DNA from: Spirochaetota bacterium
Lineage (GTDB): Bacteria; Spirochaetota; Spirochaetia; DSM-27196; PWMO01
Length of the DNA stretch: 13,228 nt
Reading direction: 5' to 3'
Assembly (NCBI GenBank): GCA_009908925.1
Contig: JAAAOH010000365.1
Span: 1-13,228 of the forward strand
This document shows positions 5,983-12,805 of the stretch, piece by piece. Below the pieces are notes generated by a model, which saw only the letters and a program-made list of their open reading frames with translations, was not told where the DNA came from and did not search any database. The first letter of the stretch is position 1; the number at the start of each line of letters is the position of its first letter. The position numbers were made by a program, and so were the translations under genes.

Positions 5983-6675
5983 CTACGCGGAGGTGGCTAC
6001 CATGACGGACATAGCGGACGCGGCCTGCCGCGGCTCGCCATCCCGGGAGGCTCCCTTGTAGTACGGAGCATAGAGGGAACCCTCGATGTCCGAGTCAATG
6101 CTCTCTGTAACCTCAACCTCGAGCGTGCTGACCCGGGGGAAGTTCGAGAGATCCGAGAACGCGCGGGAGAGGCCGTCGAGGTCGGGAATCACGTCACCCA
6201 ACGAGAGCGCCCGTAACAACCGTCCGCCTCCATCGTAGACATCAATACGACCCAGCTCAGTTCCGGGATCGCCGAGCCCGCCGATCAACAGCAGCCGCTC
6301 CACAGAATGGACGGCAAGGCCCAGTTTCGGGTGGCGGTTTCTCACATCCGGCCACGTTCGTCTCCTGCCGTTGAGGCGCACTCTGATCGGCCCTTCGTCG
6401 GCGGGAAGGTGGACGTATGAACCCTCGTCCAGGGACTGCAGTTTGAGTACCTTCGGGCGAAACGGCTTCACAGTGGGTAACCCAGCTCTTGGATCACTCG
6501 CGATACCTGGTGATCGTAGTTGATGAAGAGCCGAACTGCCTTCATCCGATCGTCGTAGGAATACATGGACTACCTCCTGAAGTAGTCCAAGATTTTGTCC
6601 GCACCCCCAAAAGTGCAATTTTCGCCCGCCATTGACAAAGCCTCCTGCTCCAAAGACCAGGATCGTGTTCGGCAT
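5983..6675 (-). CDS. Composite open frame; C-terminal two thirds from an uncharacterised protein
   Basis: The 230-residue frame seems to be a patchwork. Residues 1-17 (MPNTILVFGAGGFVNGG) look like the start of a Rossmann-fold dehydrogenase. The next stretch, to about residue 66, is out-of-frame translation of an IS3-type element end. Only from about residue 72 (FRPKVLKLQSLDEGSYVHL) does convincing protein sequence resume: LAVHSVERLLLIGGLGDPGT, GRIDVYDGGGRLLRALSL, and LSRAFSDLSNFPRVSTLEVE. This last portion is beta-rich with no recognised family; the 'LLIGG.G..GT..GRIDVYD..G' segment suggests a single beta-sheet repeat. The intact parent gene would have started elsewhere. It is followed 58 bases later by the DKNYY gene. 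Whether any product is made is uncertain. Confidence 0.45.
   Translation of the reverse strand: MPNTILVFGAGGFVNGGRKLHFWGCGQNLGLLQEVVHVFLRRSDEGSSALHQLRSPGIASDPRAGLPTVKPFRPKVLKLQSLDEGSYVHLPADEGPIRVRLNGRRRTWPDVRNRHPKLGLAVHSVERLLLIGGLGDPGTELGRIDVYDGGGRLLRALSLGDVIPDLDGLSRAFSDLSNFPRVSTLEVEVTESIDSDIEGSLYAPYYKGASRDGEPRQAASAMSVMVATSA
6468..6617 (-). mobile_element. Left-end remnant of an IS3-family element with OrfA start
   Basis: Read leftward, AGGAGGT precedes ATG 6566. From that ATG runs MYSYDDRMKAVRLFINYD and then HQVSRVIQELGYP, ending at TGA 6468-6470. This is the N-terminal helix-turn-helix of an IS3-type OrfA transposase, cut off after 32 residues where the family would continue with 'SRxxLxRWYKEY'. 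Upstream, TGCACTTTTGGGGGTGCGGA (from 6617) looks like the terminal inverted repeat of IS3/IS150-type elements. All of OrfB and the right end are gone. The break point with the following gene fragment is near 6478. Identification of the inverted repeat is by resemblance only. Confidence 0.65.
6625..6675 (-). pseudogene. First 17 codons of a Rossmann-fold NAD(P)-binding protein
   Basis: AAGGGG lies 9 bases before ATG 6675. The first codons read MPNTILVFGAGGFVNGG, a GxGGxxG dinucleotide-binding start like those of NmrA/epimerase proteins. The homology stops just before the IS3-type end, consistent with insertion into this gene. Confidence 0.5.
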
Positions 6676-6734
6676 AGCTATCGCCCCTTTCTCAGGGACC
6701 GGGACGCATCAGCGTGCCCGGCACAATTGTAAGT

Positions 6735-6759
6735 TTGGCTAACTATTCGCTTGGCTAAC
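6735..6759 (+). repeat. Tandem TTGGCTAAC operator-like repeats
   Basis: TTGGCTAAC occurs at 6735-6743 and again at 6751-6759, 16 bases apart and in the same orientation. The pair lies in the divergent region between the broken Rossmann gene and the FAD oxidoreductase gene. On the minus strand it stands just upstream of a TACAAT -10 (6731-6726). On the plus strand it overlaps a possible promoter with -10 GATAAT (6760-6765). It is probably a regulator site; the regulator is not in the window. Confidence 0.5.
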
Positions 6760-6901
6760 GATAATCAGGCAGCGCGGCATGGTCAGGTCCCAGCGGCCGG
6801 TGGCCTGCGGCCGACAGACGATTTTTTCCGGACTCACCGCGACTTTCGGCGTGGTAAACGTACGCGACCCGTCGTACGATAGACGCGGGAGAAGAACGCT
6901 C

Positions 6902-8404
6902 ATGGACAGAAGCCTTATCATCGTCGGCGCCGGCATTGCGGGCCTTGCGACCGGCTGCTATGCCCGAATGAACGGGTACCACACGACGATTCTCGAGATG
7001 CACACGATGCCGGGTGGGCTGTGCACCGCATGGACGCGAAACGGCTACACTTTCGACACGAGCATGCACATGCTCGTCGGGTCGAAGAGCGGGCCGCTGC
7101 GCCGTATGTGGGAGGAGCTCGACGTGGTCGGAGACCGGGGGGTCTTCTACAAGGATGAGGTCATCCGGGTCGAGGGCCACGGCAAGAAGCTGACCATCAG
7201 CGCCGATCCCCGGCGTCTCGAGGACCGATTGGTGGCCCTTTCCGCGCCAGACGCAAAGCTGTCCCGGGAGTTCGTGCGTCTGGTGTCGGGACGAAACATG
7301 ATGGGGGCATTGTCGCTTACGCCGTCAGAGCTCACCGGAATGCGCGGTACCCTGAAGATGCTCGGGGCTATGCTTCCGCTCATGCCGACCATCATCAAAT
7401 ACGGGAAAACCACGCTGCAGGACTTTGCCGCGCGGTTTCGCGACCCCTTCCTGCGGGACGCGGTGCGCTTCTTCATCGACTCGCCGGGATGGCCCATGCT
7501 CCAGTTTCCCATGGCCGCCATGTCGGGGATGCTCGAAGCGGGGGTGCTCGAGGCTGGTGCGCCGCTCGGCGGATCGAAGGCGGCTATCGATCGGATGGTC
7601 GCGCTCTACGAAGGCCTCGGCGGGGAGATCCGGTACAGGCACAAAGTGACCGATCTCCTCATCGAATCGGACCGGACGGTCGGAGTGCGGCTCGCCGACG
7701 ACACCGAGCTTCGTGGCGACGACATCGTGTGGGCCGGTGACGGACACGCGGTGATCTTCGACATCCTCGGCGGCCGCTACCTCGACAAGAAGGTTCGCAG
7801 CATGTACGAGGAGTGGACCCCGGTGCTGCCGGTCGTGCAGGTGATGATCGGCGTCGCGCGGGACATGTCCGACGAGCCGCACAACCTCGTTTTCGAGGCC
7901 ACGAACCCCGTCACGGTCGCCGGCGAAGAGCGTCGCTGGCTCACCTTTCTCCATCGGGGCTTCGATCCGACGACAGCCCCGCCGGGCAAGTCCGCCGTCG
8001 AGGTCTGGTATGCAACGCCCTGGGAGTACTGGGAAGAGCTCGACCGCGACCGGAGCCGCTACAAGGAGGAGCGCCGTCGTATCGCCGATGAAACGATAGC
8101 CGAGCTCGACCGCCGCTGGCCCGGGTTTGCCGCTGACGTTGAGGTGGTCGACGTCCCTACACCCGCGACTTATGCGCGCTACACGGGAAACTGGCGCGGA
8201 TCACCCGACGGCTGGTACATGACACCGCAGAACATGGCGAATCAGACCCCGCTTCGCAGCCTGCCCGGGCTCGCGGGCTTCCACATGGTCGGTCAGTGGA
8301 CGTGTCCCTTCGCCGGCACGGTGATGTCCGCGCTGTCGGGCCGCCAGCTGGTCGAGCTTCTGTGCGCGCGTGACGGCGTTTCGTTTTCCACCGCCCCGCG
8401 ATGA
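6902..8404 (+). CDS. CrtI/phytoene-desaturase-type FAD oxidoreductase
   Basis: The 500-residue product starts at ATG 6902 with GGGAGAAG upstream. The frame is open to 6779, but the dinucleotide-binding strand begins right after 6902, so the longer version is rejected. SLIIVGAGIAGLATGCYARM (about 4-23) is the GxGxxG FAD motif, followed by the acidic ILEMH strand end and the GGLCTAW segment typical of the phytoene desaturase and retinol saturase families. GAPLGGSKAAIDRMV matches the family's 'GG...l...L' motif before the second FAD strand. The C-terminal FHMVGQWTCPFAGTVMSALSG matches 'GLYLVGD...PG.G..G...SG'. Length fits the family. Without carotenoid genes nearby the substrate cannot be assigned; an isoprenoid or lipid desaturase/isomerase is likely. 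It converges on the permease gene. Confidence 0.85.
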   Translation: MDRSLIIVGAGIAGLATGCYARMNGYHTTILEMHTMPGGLCTAWTRNGYTFDTSMHMLVGSKSGPLRRMWEELDVVGDRGVFYKDEVIRVEGHGKKLTISADPRRLEDRLVALSAPDAKLSREFVRLVSGRNMMGALSLTPSELTGMRGTLKMLGAMLPLMPTIIKYGKTTLQDFAARFRDPFLRDAVRFFIDSPGWPMLQFPMAAMSGMLEAGVLEAGAPLGGSKAAIDRMVALYEGLGGEIRYRHKVTDLLIESDRTVGVRLADDTELRGDDIVWAGDGHAVIFDILGGRYLDKKVRSMYEEWTPVLPVVQVMIGVARDMSDEPHNLVFEATNPVTVAGEERRWLTFLHRGFDPTTAPPGKSAVEVWYATPWEYWEELDRDRSRYKEERRRIADETIAELDRRWPGFAADVEVVDVPTPATYARYTGNWRGSPDGWYMTPQNMANQTPLRSLPGLAGFHMVGQWTCPFAGTVMSALSGRQLVELLCARDGVSFSTAPR

Positions 8405-8408
8405 GCAA

Positions 8409-8427
8409 CGGGGCGGTTACTGCCCCG
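8409..8427. terminator. GC-rich hairpin between convergent genes
   Basis: CGGGGC (8409-8414) and GCCCCG (8422-8427) form a 6-bp all-GC stem with a 7-base loop. It begins 5 bases after the oxidoreductase stop codon and also follows the permease gene on the other strand. No T-run follows it, so the termination role is tentative. Confidence 0.4.
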
Positions 8428-8469
8428 GTCTCGCTGATGAGGAAGTATCCGGTCAACGATGCGGGATGC

Positions 8470-9759
8470 TCACCTCTCGCGTAGCCGGGCCGCGACAAGG
8501 TGCCAGACAATTCCGAGGGCGATCACCGCGAGACCGACCGCGAGTACCCGTGGCTCGACGAACGCTGCAAGGGAGACACAGCCGATGAGCCCGGCAACCG
8601 AGATCCATTTGGGAAAGATGCGGCCGTCCGGCGGGATGAAGAGCGCGGCGAGGTTGGTGATTGCGTAGTAGATGAGCACGGTGAAGGCGCTGAAGGACCA
8701 GGTCGTTCGTACGTCGCCGATGAGCGCAAGCCCTCCGATCAGAACGGCCACGGCCACCACCGCCGCGGTGGGCGTGGTCCCCGTGCGGTCGAGGCGGGCA
8801 AAGAAGGCCGGCATGTCCATTCGCCGCCCCATGGCCAGGAGCACCCGCGAGAGCCCGAGCAGCAGATTGAGCAGCACCCCCAGCATTGCCGTCACCGCCC
8901 CCACCGTCACCACGAGCGGCATGCCGGGCACCCCCACCCGGCGGGCGGCCACCTCGAGGGGGGCGGCCTGCGTCTCGGCGGCCTCGCTCAGAACCCCGGC
9001 TCCCACCGAGCCGACGCCGGCCGCGCCCACGAGCACGTAAAGAATCATCGTGACGATGAGCGTAGTCACGATCGCACGCGGAATGGTGCGCCGGGGATCG
9101 GTCACCTCCTCGCCGAGTGTCGCGATACGACCGTACCCGGTATAGGCGACGAAGAGCAGCGCCGAGGCGAACAGCAACTCCCGCAGCCCGATCGGTCCGT
9201 CGGCGTTTGCAAAGAACGGGCTCAGGGTTGCGCCCCGCTCCGACACGACGGCGGGGACGGAGGTCACGATGAACGCGAGCAGTGTGAGGAGCGTTACCGA
9301 GACGATGATGATGTTGGTGATGCTCGACCGTCGGATCCCGGTAAGCACGACCACTGCCAGCACGAGTATCGCGGCGAGCGCCACCGGCACGAGCAGCCCA
9401 CCCGGCGCGAGGCCAATCGCCTCGAGGAGGTAGCCGGAGAAGCCGAGCGCCGCGGTTGCGGCCGAGGCGCTCTTCGCCACGAGAAACATCCACCCGGCGG
9501 TGAACCCGAGCACCGGCGAGAGAAAGCGGTAGCCGTACTCGTAGGTGCCGCCGCTCACCGGATGGTTGGCCGCGAGCTGGGCGCTCGACATGCCGTTGGC
9601 GCCTGCAACGAGGGCGGCAAGCACGATGCCGACAAGGAGTGCCGGCCCCGCGATGCCCGCCGCGATACCGATGCTAACGAACACGCCCGTGCCGACGATC
9701 GAGCCGAGCCCCATCATGACCGCACCCCCGAGCCGCACCTCACGACGCAGTGTCTGCAT
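8470..9759 (-). CDS. APC-superfamily amino-acid permease
   Basis: The 429-residue product starts MQTLRREVRLGGAVMMG at ATG 9759, preceded by GGGGAGGT. The frame stays open upstream to 9999, but that region is not protein-like and overlaps the AraC relic. The protein has about 12 membrane segments. LGGAVMMGLGSIVGTGVFVSIG (about 10-31) is the helix-breaking substrate-binding motif of APC transporters (GSIIGTGIF). FVAYTGYGRIATLGEEVTDP (about 212-231) is the conserved segment in helix 6 with the 'GEE..nP' motif. It most likely imports an amino acid or related amine, driven by a cation gradient; specificity cannot be read. A palindrome and hairpin sit upstream. The next gene upstream is an AraC-type regulator that is now broken, once perhaps its controller. 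Confidence 0.9.
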   Translation of the reverse strand: MQTLRREVRLGGAVMMGLGSIVGTGVFVSIGIAAGIAGPALLVGIVLAALVAGANGMSSAQLAANHPVSGGTYEYGYRFLSPVLGFTAGWMFLVAKSASAATAALGFSGYLLEAIGLAPGGLLVPVALAAILVLAVVVLTGIRRSSITNIIIVSVTLLTLLAFIVTSVPAVVSERGATLSPFFANADGPIGLRELLFASALLFVAYTGYGRIATLGEEVTDPRRTIPRAIVTTLIVTMILYVLVGAAGVGSVGAGVLSEAAETQAAPLEVAARRVGVPGMPLVVTVGAVTAMLGVLLNLLLGLSRVLLAMGRRMDMPAFFARLDRTGTTPTAAVVAVAVLIGGLALIGDVRTTWSFSAFTVLIYYAITNLAALFIPPDGRIFPKWISVAGLIGCVSLAAFVEPRVLAVGLAVIALGIVWHLVAARLRER

Positions 9760-9817
9760 ACGCACCTCCCCGCCGAAAGCTATCCGTCGCCGGCGGCTCG
9801 GACAAGCGTCCGGGCAG

Positions 9818-9834
9818 GAATTAACGGTTAATTC
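9818..9834. promoter_or_regulatory. 17-bp palindrome upstream of the permease gene
   Basis: GAATTAACGGTTAATTC is a perfect 8-bp inverted repeat about a central G, 59 bases upstream of the permease ATG. It is AT-rich within GC-rich surroundings. It is a likely operator; the bound protein is unknown. Confidence 0.5.
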
Positions 9835-9837
9835 ACA

Positions 9838-9853
9838 GGCGCCCCCCGGCGCC
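9838..9853. repeat. GGCGCC-CCCC-GGCGCC hairpin
   Basis: Two GGCGCC copies separated by CCCC can pair as a 6-bp GC stem with a 4-base loop. They stand 3 bases beyond the palindrome, between the AraC relic and the permease. It could be a terminator for the AraC gene, but no T-run follows on the minus strand. Confidence 0.35.
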
Positions 9854-9884
9854 CCTACTATGACCCAACCGTGAAGCCCGCAGA

Positions 9885-10707
9885 TCACCGTTCGTACATC
9901 ATCCCGGTCCTCGCCCTCGGCGGCCTCTTCCGCGTGAGAGCCGCCTTCGTCGGCTCTGCGACCGACGCCCGCACGGCTTTCGGGGTACGTCCGGTCCACT
10001 CGCTGAATGCGCGGAAAAATGAGTTTGCGTCTTCAAATCCCAGGAGAGTGGATCGAGAGCTCCTGTCTGAGGCCCTTAAGAATTCTTTGAAACGATGTTC
10101 CTTCGCTGCTGAGCTTACGTTGAAGCGTACGCTTGCTCATGATCAGTTTCTCGGCGACCGCTTCGATCGTGGCCATTCCGCTGGGAAGGTACTCGAGGAG
10201 TACCGCCGACACGCGTTCGGCGATCGTTGCGTCGGAGTCGAGATCCGCGAGGCGTCGTGCGAGCTCGAGATGCTGAGCGGTTGCACGGACTGGTATGATG
10301 TGCTCCCGCGTACCGATCCGTGCAAGAGCTGCGAAGAACGCCAACTCGGTCAACTGCAGTGTCGGCGGTGGCGGCGGATCGTCGTCCATCCATTCGATCC
10401 TTAGTCGTAGTGCGATCGAGTCCTTGTCAATGTGCAGGACGATCGGAGCGACCAACGGTTTGAACCGCGCAATGCGGCCGACGGCGATCGAAAAATCGGG
10501 ACTACACATCGCGGCGAAGATCGCCGGCGAAAACGACTCGGCTGCCGAAGCGCGAGCGATGACGAGGGGGAACTCGGCCGTGCCAACCGTCTCCTCGAGC
10601 GAGTTCCAGAGTCGATAGTATTCGGCGTTATTCGATCTGCGCCAACTACTATTCGCTTGATACCATACCGTTCTAGGAGGACCACCCCAGTCTGGCAACT
10701 TTTGCAT
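9885..10707 (-). pseudogene. Frame-broken AraC-family transcriptional regulator
   Basis: The frame 10033-10707 (224 residues) has an arabinose-binding-type N-terminal domain (NAEYYRLWNSLEE, then EFPLVIARAS) and the first half of an AraC HTH: EAVAEKLIMSKRTLQRKLSS, TSFQRILKGLRQELSIHS. It then stops at PGI. A second leftward frame resumes at once with LLGFEDANSFFRAFSEWTGR and continues to TGA 9885-9887. That is the second HTH motif and C-terminus of the same family. The bridging helix ('YLxxSxLSVxEIAF', about 14 residues) is missing, so an out-of-frame deletion of roughly 40 bases split the gene. There is also a hint of a frame change near the N-terminus: a second frame reads LLERYGIKRIVVGADR, which fits the family better than the first. 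No ribosome binding site is evident at ATG 10707. It was probably a controller of the adjacent permease or SDR. Confidence 0.7.
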
Positions 10708-10789
10708 GTTCGATGGCGTTTACTGCCAGAGCTTCTCCATCGATCTGTGGATATCCTCAAGCTGAAACAACGATTAAAAAGGAGAACGT

Positions 10790-11089
10790 ATGGCGGATAT
10801 GCAGGGAAAAACGGCGCTGGTTACCGGCGCATCAGCCGGTATCGGCGAGGCAACGGTACGGGATCTGCTCAACGAGGGCGCTATTGTGTACGCGGCGGCA
10901 CGGCGGGTGGAGCGGATGAAGGACCTCGAGGCTGTAGGTGCTCGTCTTGTCGCGCTGGACGTGACAAACGAAGAATCGATGATCAACGCCGTTACCTCGA
11001 TATTGGACGAGACCGGGCGCATCGACATTCTTCTAATTGGGCGTCGCGGGGCAATCGCGCGCCGCTCGGATCGAAACAGTCCGGGTTGA
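10790..11089 (+). pseudogene. Truncated short-chain dehydrogenase/reductase (SDR)
   Basis: ATG 10790 follows AAGGAG by 6 bases and is a strong start. The first 82 residues are classic SDR: KTALVTGASAGIGEATVRDL with TGxxxGxG at 12-19, AARRVERMKDL for the cofactor-specificity region, RLVALDVTNEESM (conserved Asp), and ETGRIDIL. The family then needs 'VNNAG' and the YxxxK active site. Instead the frame reads LIGRRGAIARRS and stops. The gene is cut at about 11035 and the catalytic half is lost, so an active enzyme is not expected. Just after the junction another frame (11037-11120) gives a protein-like tail, SRAARIETVRVEGDD, perhaps the end of an unrelated gene joined by the same deletion. Confidence 0.75.
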
Positions 11090-11144
11090 GGGAGATGATA
11101 TGAACGGATTTGACGGCTGATGTGAAAGGAAGCATCTTCGACTT

Positions 11145-11552
11145 ATGACTGGAGATGAAGCTGGCTTTCCCGGGAGACCGGGGTTCCAGACGATCACACC
11201 ATATGTCATGGTCGAAAAGATTGATGAGTACGAAGCGTTCCTTCGGGATGCCTTTGGCGCGACGGTGACATACAAGACCACGGGGGCCGCCGGCCGCACA
11301 CATCTGGAAGTCCAGATTGGGACCTCGAGGGTGATGATAGGTGAGTCGCCGGGCGGGGCTGGTCCGGCGTATCTGTTCGTGTACGTAGCCGATGTGCCGG
11401 CGCTGTTCGACCGCGCCGTCGAATGCGGAGCAAGCACGATGATGAAGCCGGAGCGTGGCATGTTTCAGGAAGAAATCGGGGCCGCGGTGACGGATCCAGA
11501 AGGAAACACGTGGTTCCTCGCGCACCACGGTCCAGGCAGTGAGTCACCGTAG
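11145..11552 (+). CDS. VOC-superfamily (glyoxalase/bleomycin-resistance-like) protein
   Basis: The 135-residue product has the two babbabb halves of a VOC protein. The first includes PYVMVEKIDEYEAFLRDAFG (about 19-38), the usual 'Y..V.da...i.FY...FGa' pattern, and THLEVQIGTSRVMIGE (52-67) with His53 in the metal-ligand position. The second ends FQEEIGAAVTDPEGNTWFLA (to residue 126), matching the family's 'RvgrvtDPfGn.W.la.H' tail. It resembles PhnB/YkcA-type VOC proteins, whose substrates vary and are often unknown. The ATG lacks a close ribosome binding site; GGAAG lies 12 bases away. It looks intact, unlike its neighbours on both sides. Confidence 0.8.
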   Translation: MTGDEAGFPGRPGFQTITPYVMVEKIDEYEAFLRDAFGATVTYKTTGAAGRTHLEVQIGTSRVMIGESPGGAGPAYLFVYVADVPALFDRAVECGASTMMKPERGMFQEEIGAAVTDPEGNTWFLAHHGPGSESP

Positions 11553-11652
11553 AGGGTCAATCACGATGGTGCCACGGGCCACGGGCCCCGGTGGACCGAG
11601 GTTTGATCGCACGAACCGCCTTGACAATCGCGTCCTGCGATCTGCATAACGA

Positions 11653-12024
11653 CGGGCATCACCTGCGCCCTCGCAGGAGCGAAGCGACGAGAAATGCGCC
11701 GCCACCTACGGCATGTACCGCCGTGAGCGTATCCAGCAGATCGGCGAGCGATCTTCTTCCTGTGGCGATTACCTCCAGGGCGTTGCACGGATTCGCTGTA
11801 CGAATCCCGAATGTGGTCATGATTACTTTCGGTCGTTCTCGTGTAAGGGCTTCGACCTCTGTCCATCCTGCAGCCGAAGACGCACCTTGCTCTTCGCAGA
11901 ACACCTGACCAATGACGTCCTTCTCAAACTGCCGCATCGCCAGTTTGTCTTCACCATGCCGAAGGCGCTACGCCCGTTCTTCGGACGGTCCCCACCGGAA
12001 TTCGATCCCGATCGGCACAACTAA
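11653..12024 (+). pseudogene. IS91-family transposase, N-terminal zinc-binding remnant
   Basis: The open frame 11653-12024 (the internal ATG at 11713 gives 103 residues) contains the N-terminal zinc-binding domain of IS91/IS801-type rolling-circle transposases: CGDYLQGVARIRCTNPECGH, then SFSCKGFDLCPSC. In the 103-residue version the cysteines are at positions 29, 34, 44, 50 and 53. It continues LLFAEHLTNDVLLKLPHRQFVF and TMPKALRPFF, after which the family would carry on for some 200-300 residues to the catalytic tyrosines. Instead, GRSPPEFDPDRHN and a stop follow. The N-terminus is also incomplete. The break near 11985 is close to sequence repeated at 4242-4332. It is not an active element. 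Confidence 0.75.
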
Positions 12025-12137
12025 CCGCGTCCTCGCCCAGGCTTGTCGGGAGAGATGTGTCTCTTTGCCGGCACCGCCCGATCCATGAACGTCGCTGCGT
12101 TTCGGGTCGAATCCCTCCCCGGACAGCGGTTTCGCGG

Positions 12138-12166
12138 TTGCGTTGCGAGATCACTTTTTCTACTAT
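12138..12166 (+). promoter_or_regulatory. Possible promoter upstream of the gene at 12183
   Basis: TTGCGT (12138-12143) and TACTAT (12161-12166) are separated by 17 bases. The predicted start near 12173 falls inside the ribosome binding site AAGGAG (12171-12176). Either the leader is extremely short or the real start differs. Confidence 0.35.
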
Positions 12167-12182
12167 TTGGAAGGAGAGCAAA

Positions 12183-12632
12183 ATGGTGACGATCAACTAC
12201 GACGGGCGCGTCTTCCGTGGGGAGACGAACAGCGAGAACGGCGAAGTGGGAGACCGGACGGTCTTCTTCTATCACCAGCAGGGCCAGCGTCTCGAGGCCA
12301 CCTACCGTGGCGGCTCGGTGGTCCACGGTCATCTGCTCGGCTCAGTCAATGACGACGACACGCTCGATTTCGTCTATCACCACATCAACGATCGAGGCGA
12401 GACCATGGCGGGGCGGTGCCACTCGGTCCCGGAGCGTGCGGCCGACGGGCGAATCCTCCTCCACGAGTCCTGGCAATGGTTGACCGGTGACCGGTCATCC
12501 GGGAAGTCAATCGTGGGCGAGATCGATCCTGAAGAGGTCGCGCTGGAGGATGATCGTGGCGGCAGGAGCATCCCGACGATACGGCAGACCGGGTCGTCTT
12601 CCACACGCTCTTTTTCACCGACTACTACCTGA
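12183..12632 (+). CDS. Small 'N-acetylglutamate synthase'-type protein of unknown function, with a foreign C-terminal extension
   Basis: Start ATG 12183 has GGAAGGAG 6 bases upstream. Residues 1-114 match a short family often labelled N-acetylglutamate synthase in databases without experimental support: INYDGRVFRGETNSENGEVG, then TVFFYHQQGQRLEATYRGGS, then LDFVYHHINDRGE, then LHESWQWLTGD, SSGKSIVGEI. The pattern is all beta with a glycine-rich 'YxGGS' hairpin. The family normally ends near residue 110-115. Here 35 more residues (from EEVALEDD to SFSPTTT) are translated because the gene is fused to the next fragment in a different frame. They are rich in Ser and Thr and look non-native. The domain itself is probably functional. 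Confidence 0.75.
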   Translation: MVTINYDGRVFRGETNSENGEVGDRTVFFYHQQGQRLEATYRGGSVVHGHLLGSVNDDDTLDFVYHHINDRGETMAGRCHSVPERAADGRILLHESWQWLTGDRSSGKSIVGEIDPEEVALEDDRGGRSIPTIRQTGSSSTRSFSPTTT

Positions 12633-12805
12633 GTCCGGGACCTGACGCGTTCCGCCAGCAGTCCTACCACGCTGCGAACCCTGGCTTTTTCCAGGCCTAC
12701 GAGGAACTCGAGGAGAGGCAGCCACAGAACCACTATGGTCGTGAGGCCTGCCGACGCTATCTCGAGTTTTGCCGCCGCCTGCTCCGCGCGGACGGCCTGG
12801 AGCCC
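12554..12805 (+). pseudogene. DinB-like helical protein fragment
   Basis: In the +2 frame relative to the preceding gene, after TGA 12551-12553, the sequence reads WRQEHPDDTADRVVFHTLFF, then TDYYLSPGPDAFRQQSYH, PGFFQAYEELEERQPQNHY and RRYLEFCRRLLRA. This is strongly protein-like and resembles DinB-superfamily proteins with 'HtlfftD.YL' and 'yeEl..r.p...y.r' segments. No start codon or ribosome binding site is present. The upstream helix is lost at the fusion with the N-acetylglutamate-synthase-like gene, and the C-terminal helices are missing where the leftward gene ends (12806). The family call is from memory; coding origin is firmer than identity. Confidence 0.55.

Noticed and set aside
6902..9759. 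Carotenoid biosynthesis cluster around the CrtI-type gene.
   Set aside because: No phytoene synthase, cyclase or other isoprenoid gene is present; the neighbour is a permease on the opposite strand.
8500..9831. 443-codon open frame on the plus strand opposite the permease.
   Set aside because: Composition is extreme in His, Arg and Gly with no domain pattern; it is the antisense shadow of a GC-rich transporter gene.
10649..10659. CTATTCGCTTG, identical to 6743-6753 within the direct-repeat region.
   Set aside because: An isolated 11-base match inside the AraC coding sequence with no flanking similarity; likely chance.
11591..11650. GATCGCA/TGCGATC inverted repeat before the IS91 relic as a possible element end.
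   Set aside because: The 24-base loop and lack of a matching terminal sequence make it unconvincing as an IS91 end.
4096..12182. Integron cassette array, suggested by many small unrelated genes and a repeated intergenic segment.
   Set aside because: No integrase, no paired RYYYAAC/GTTRRRY attC ends, and the genes lie on both strands.
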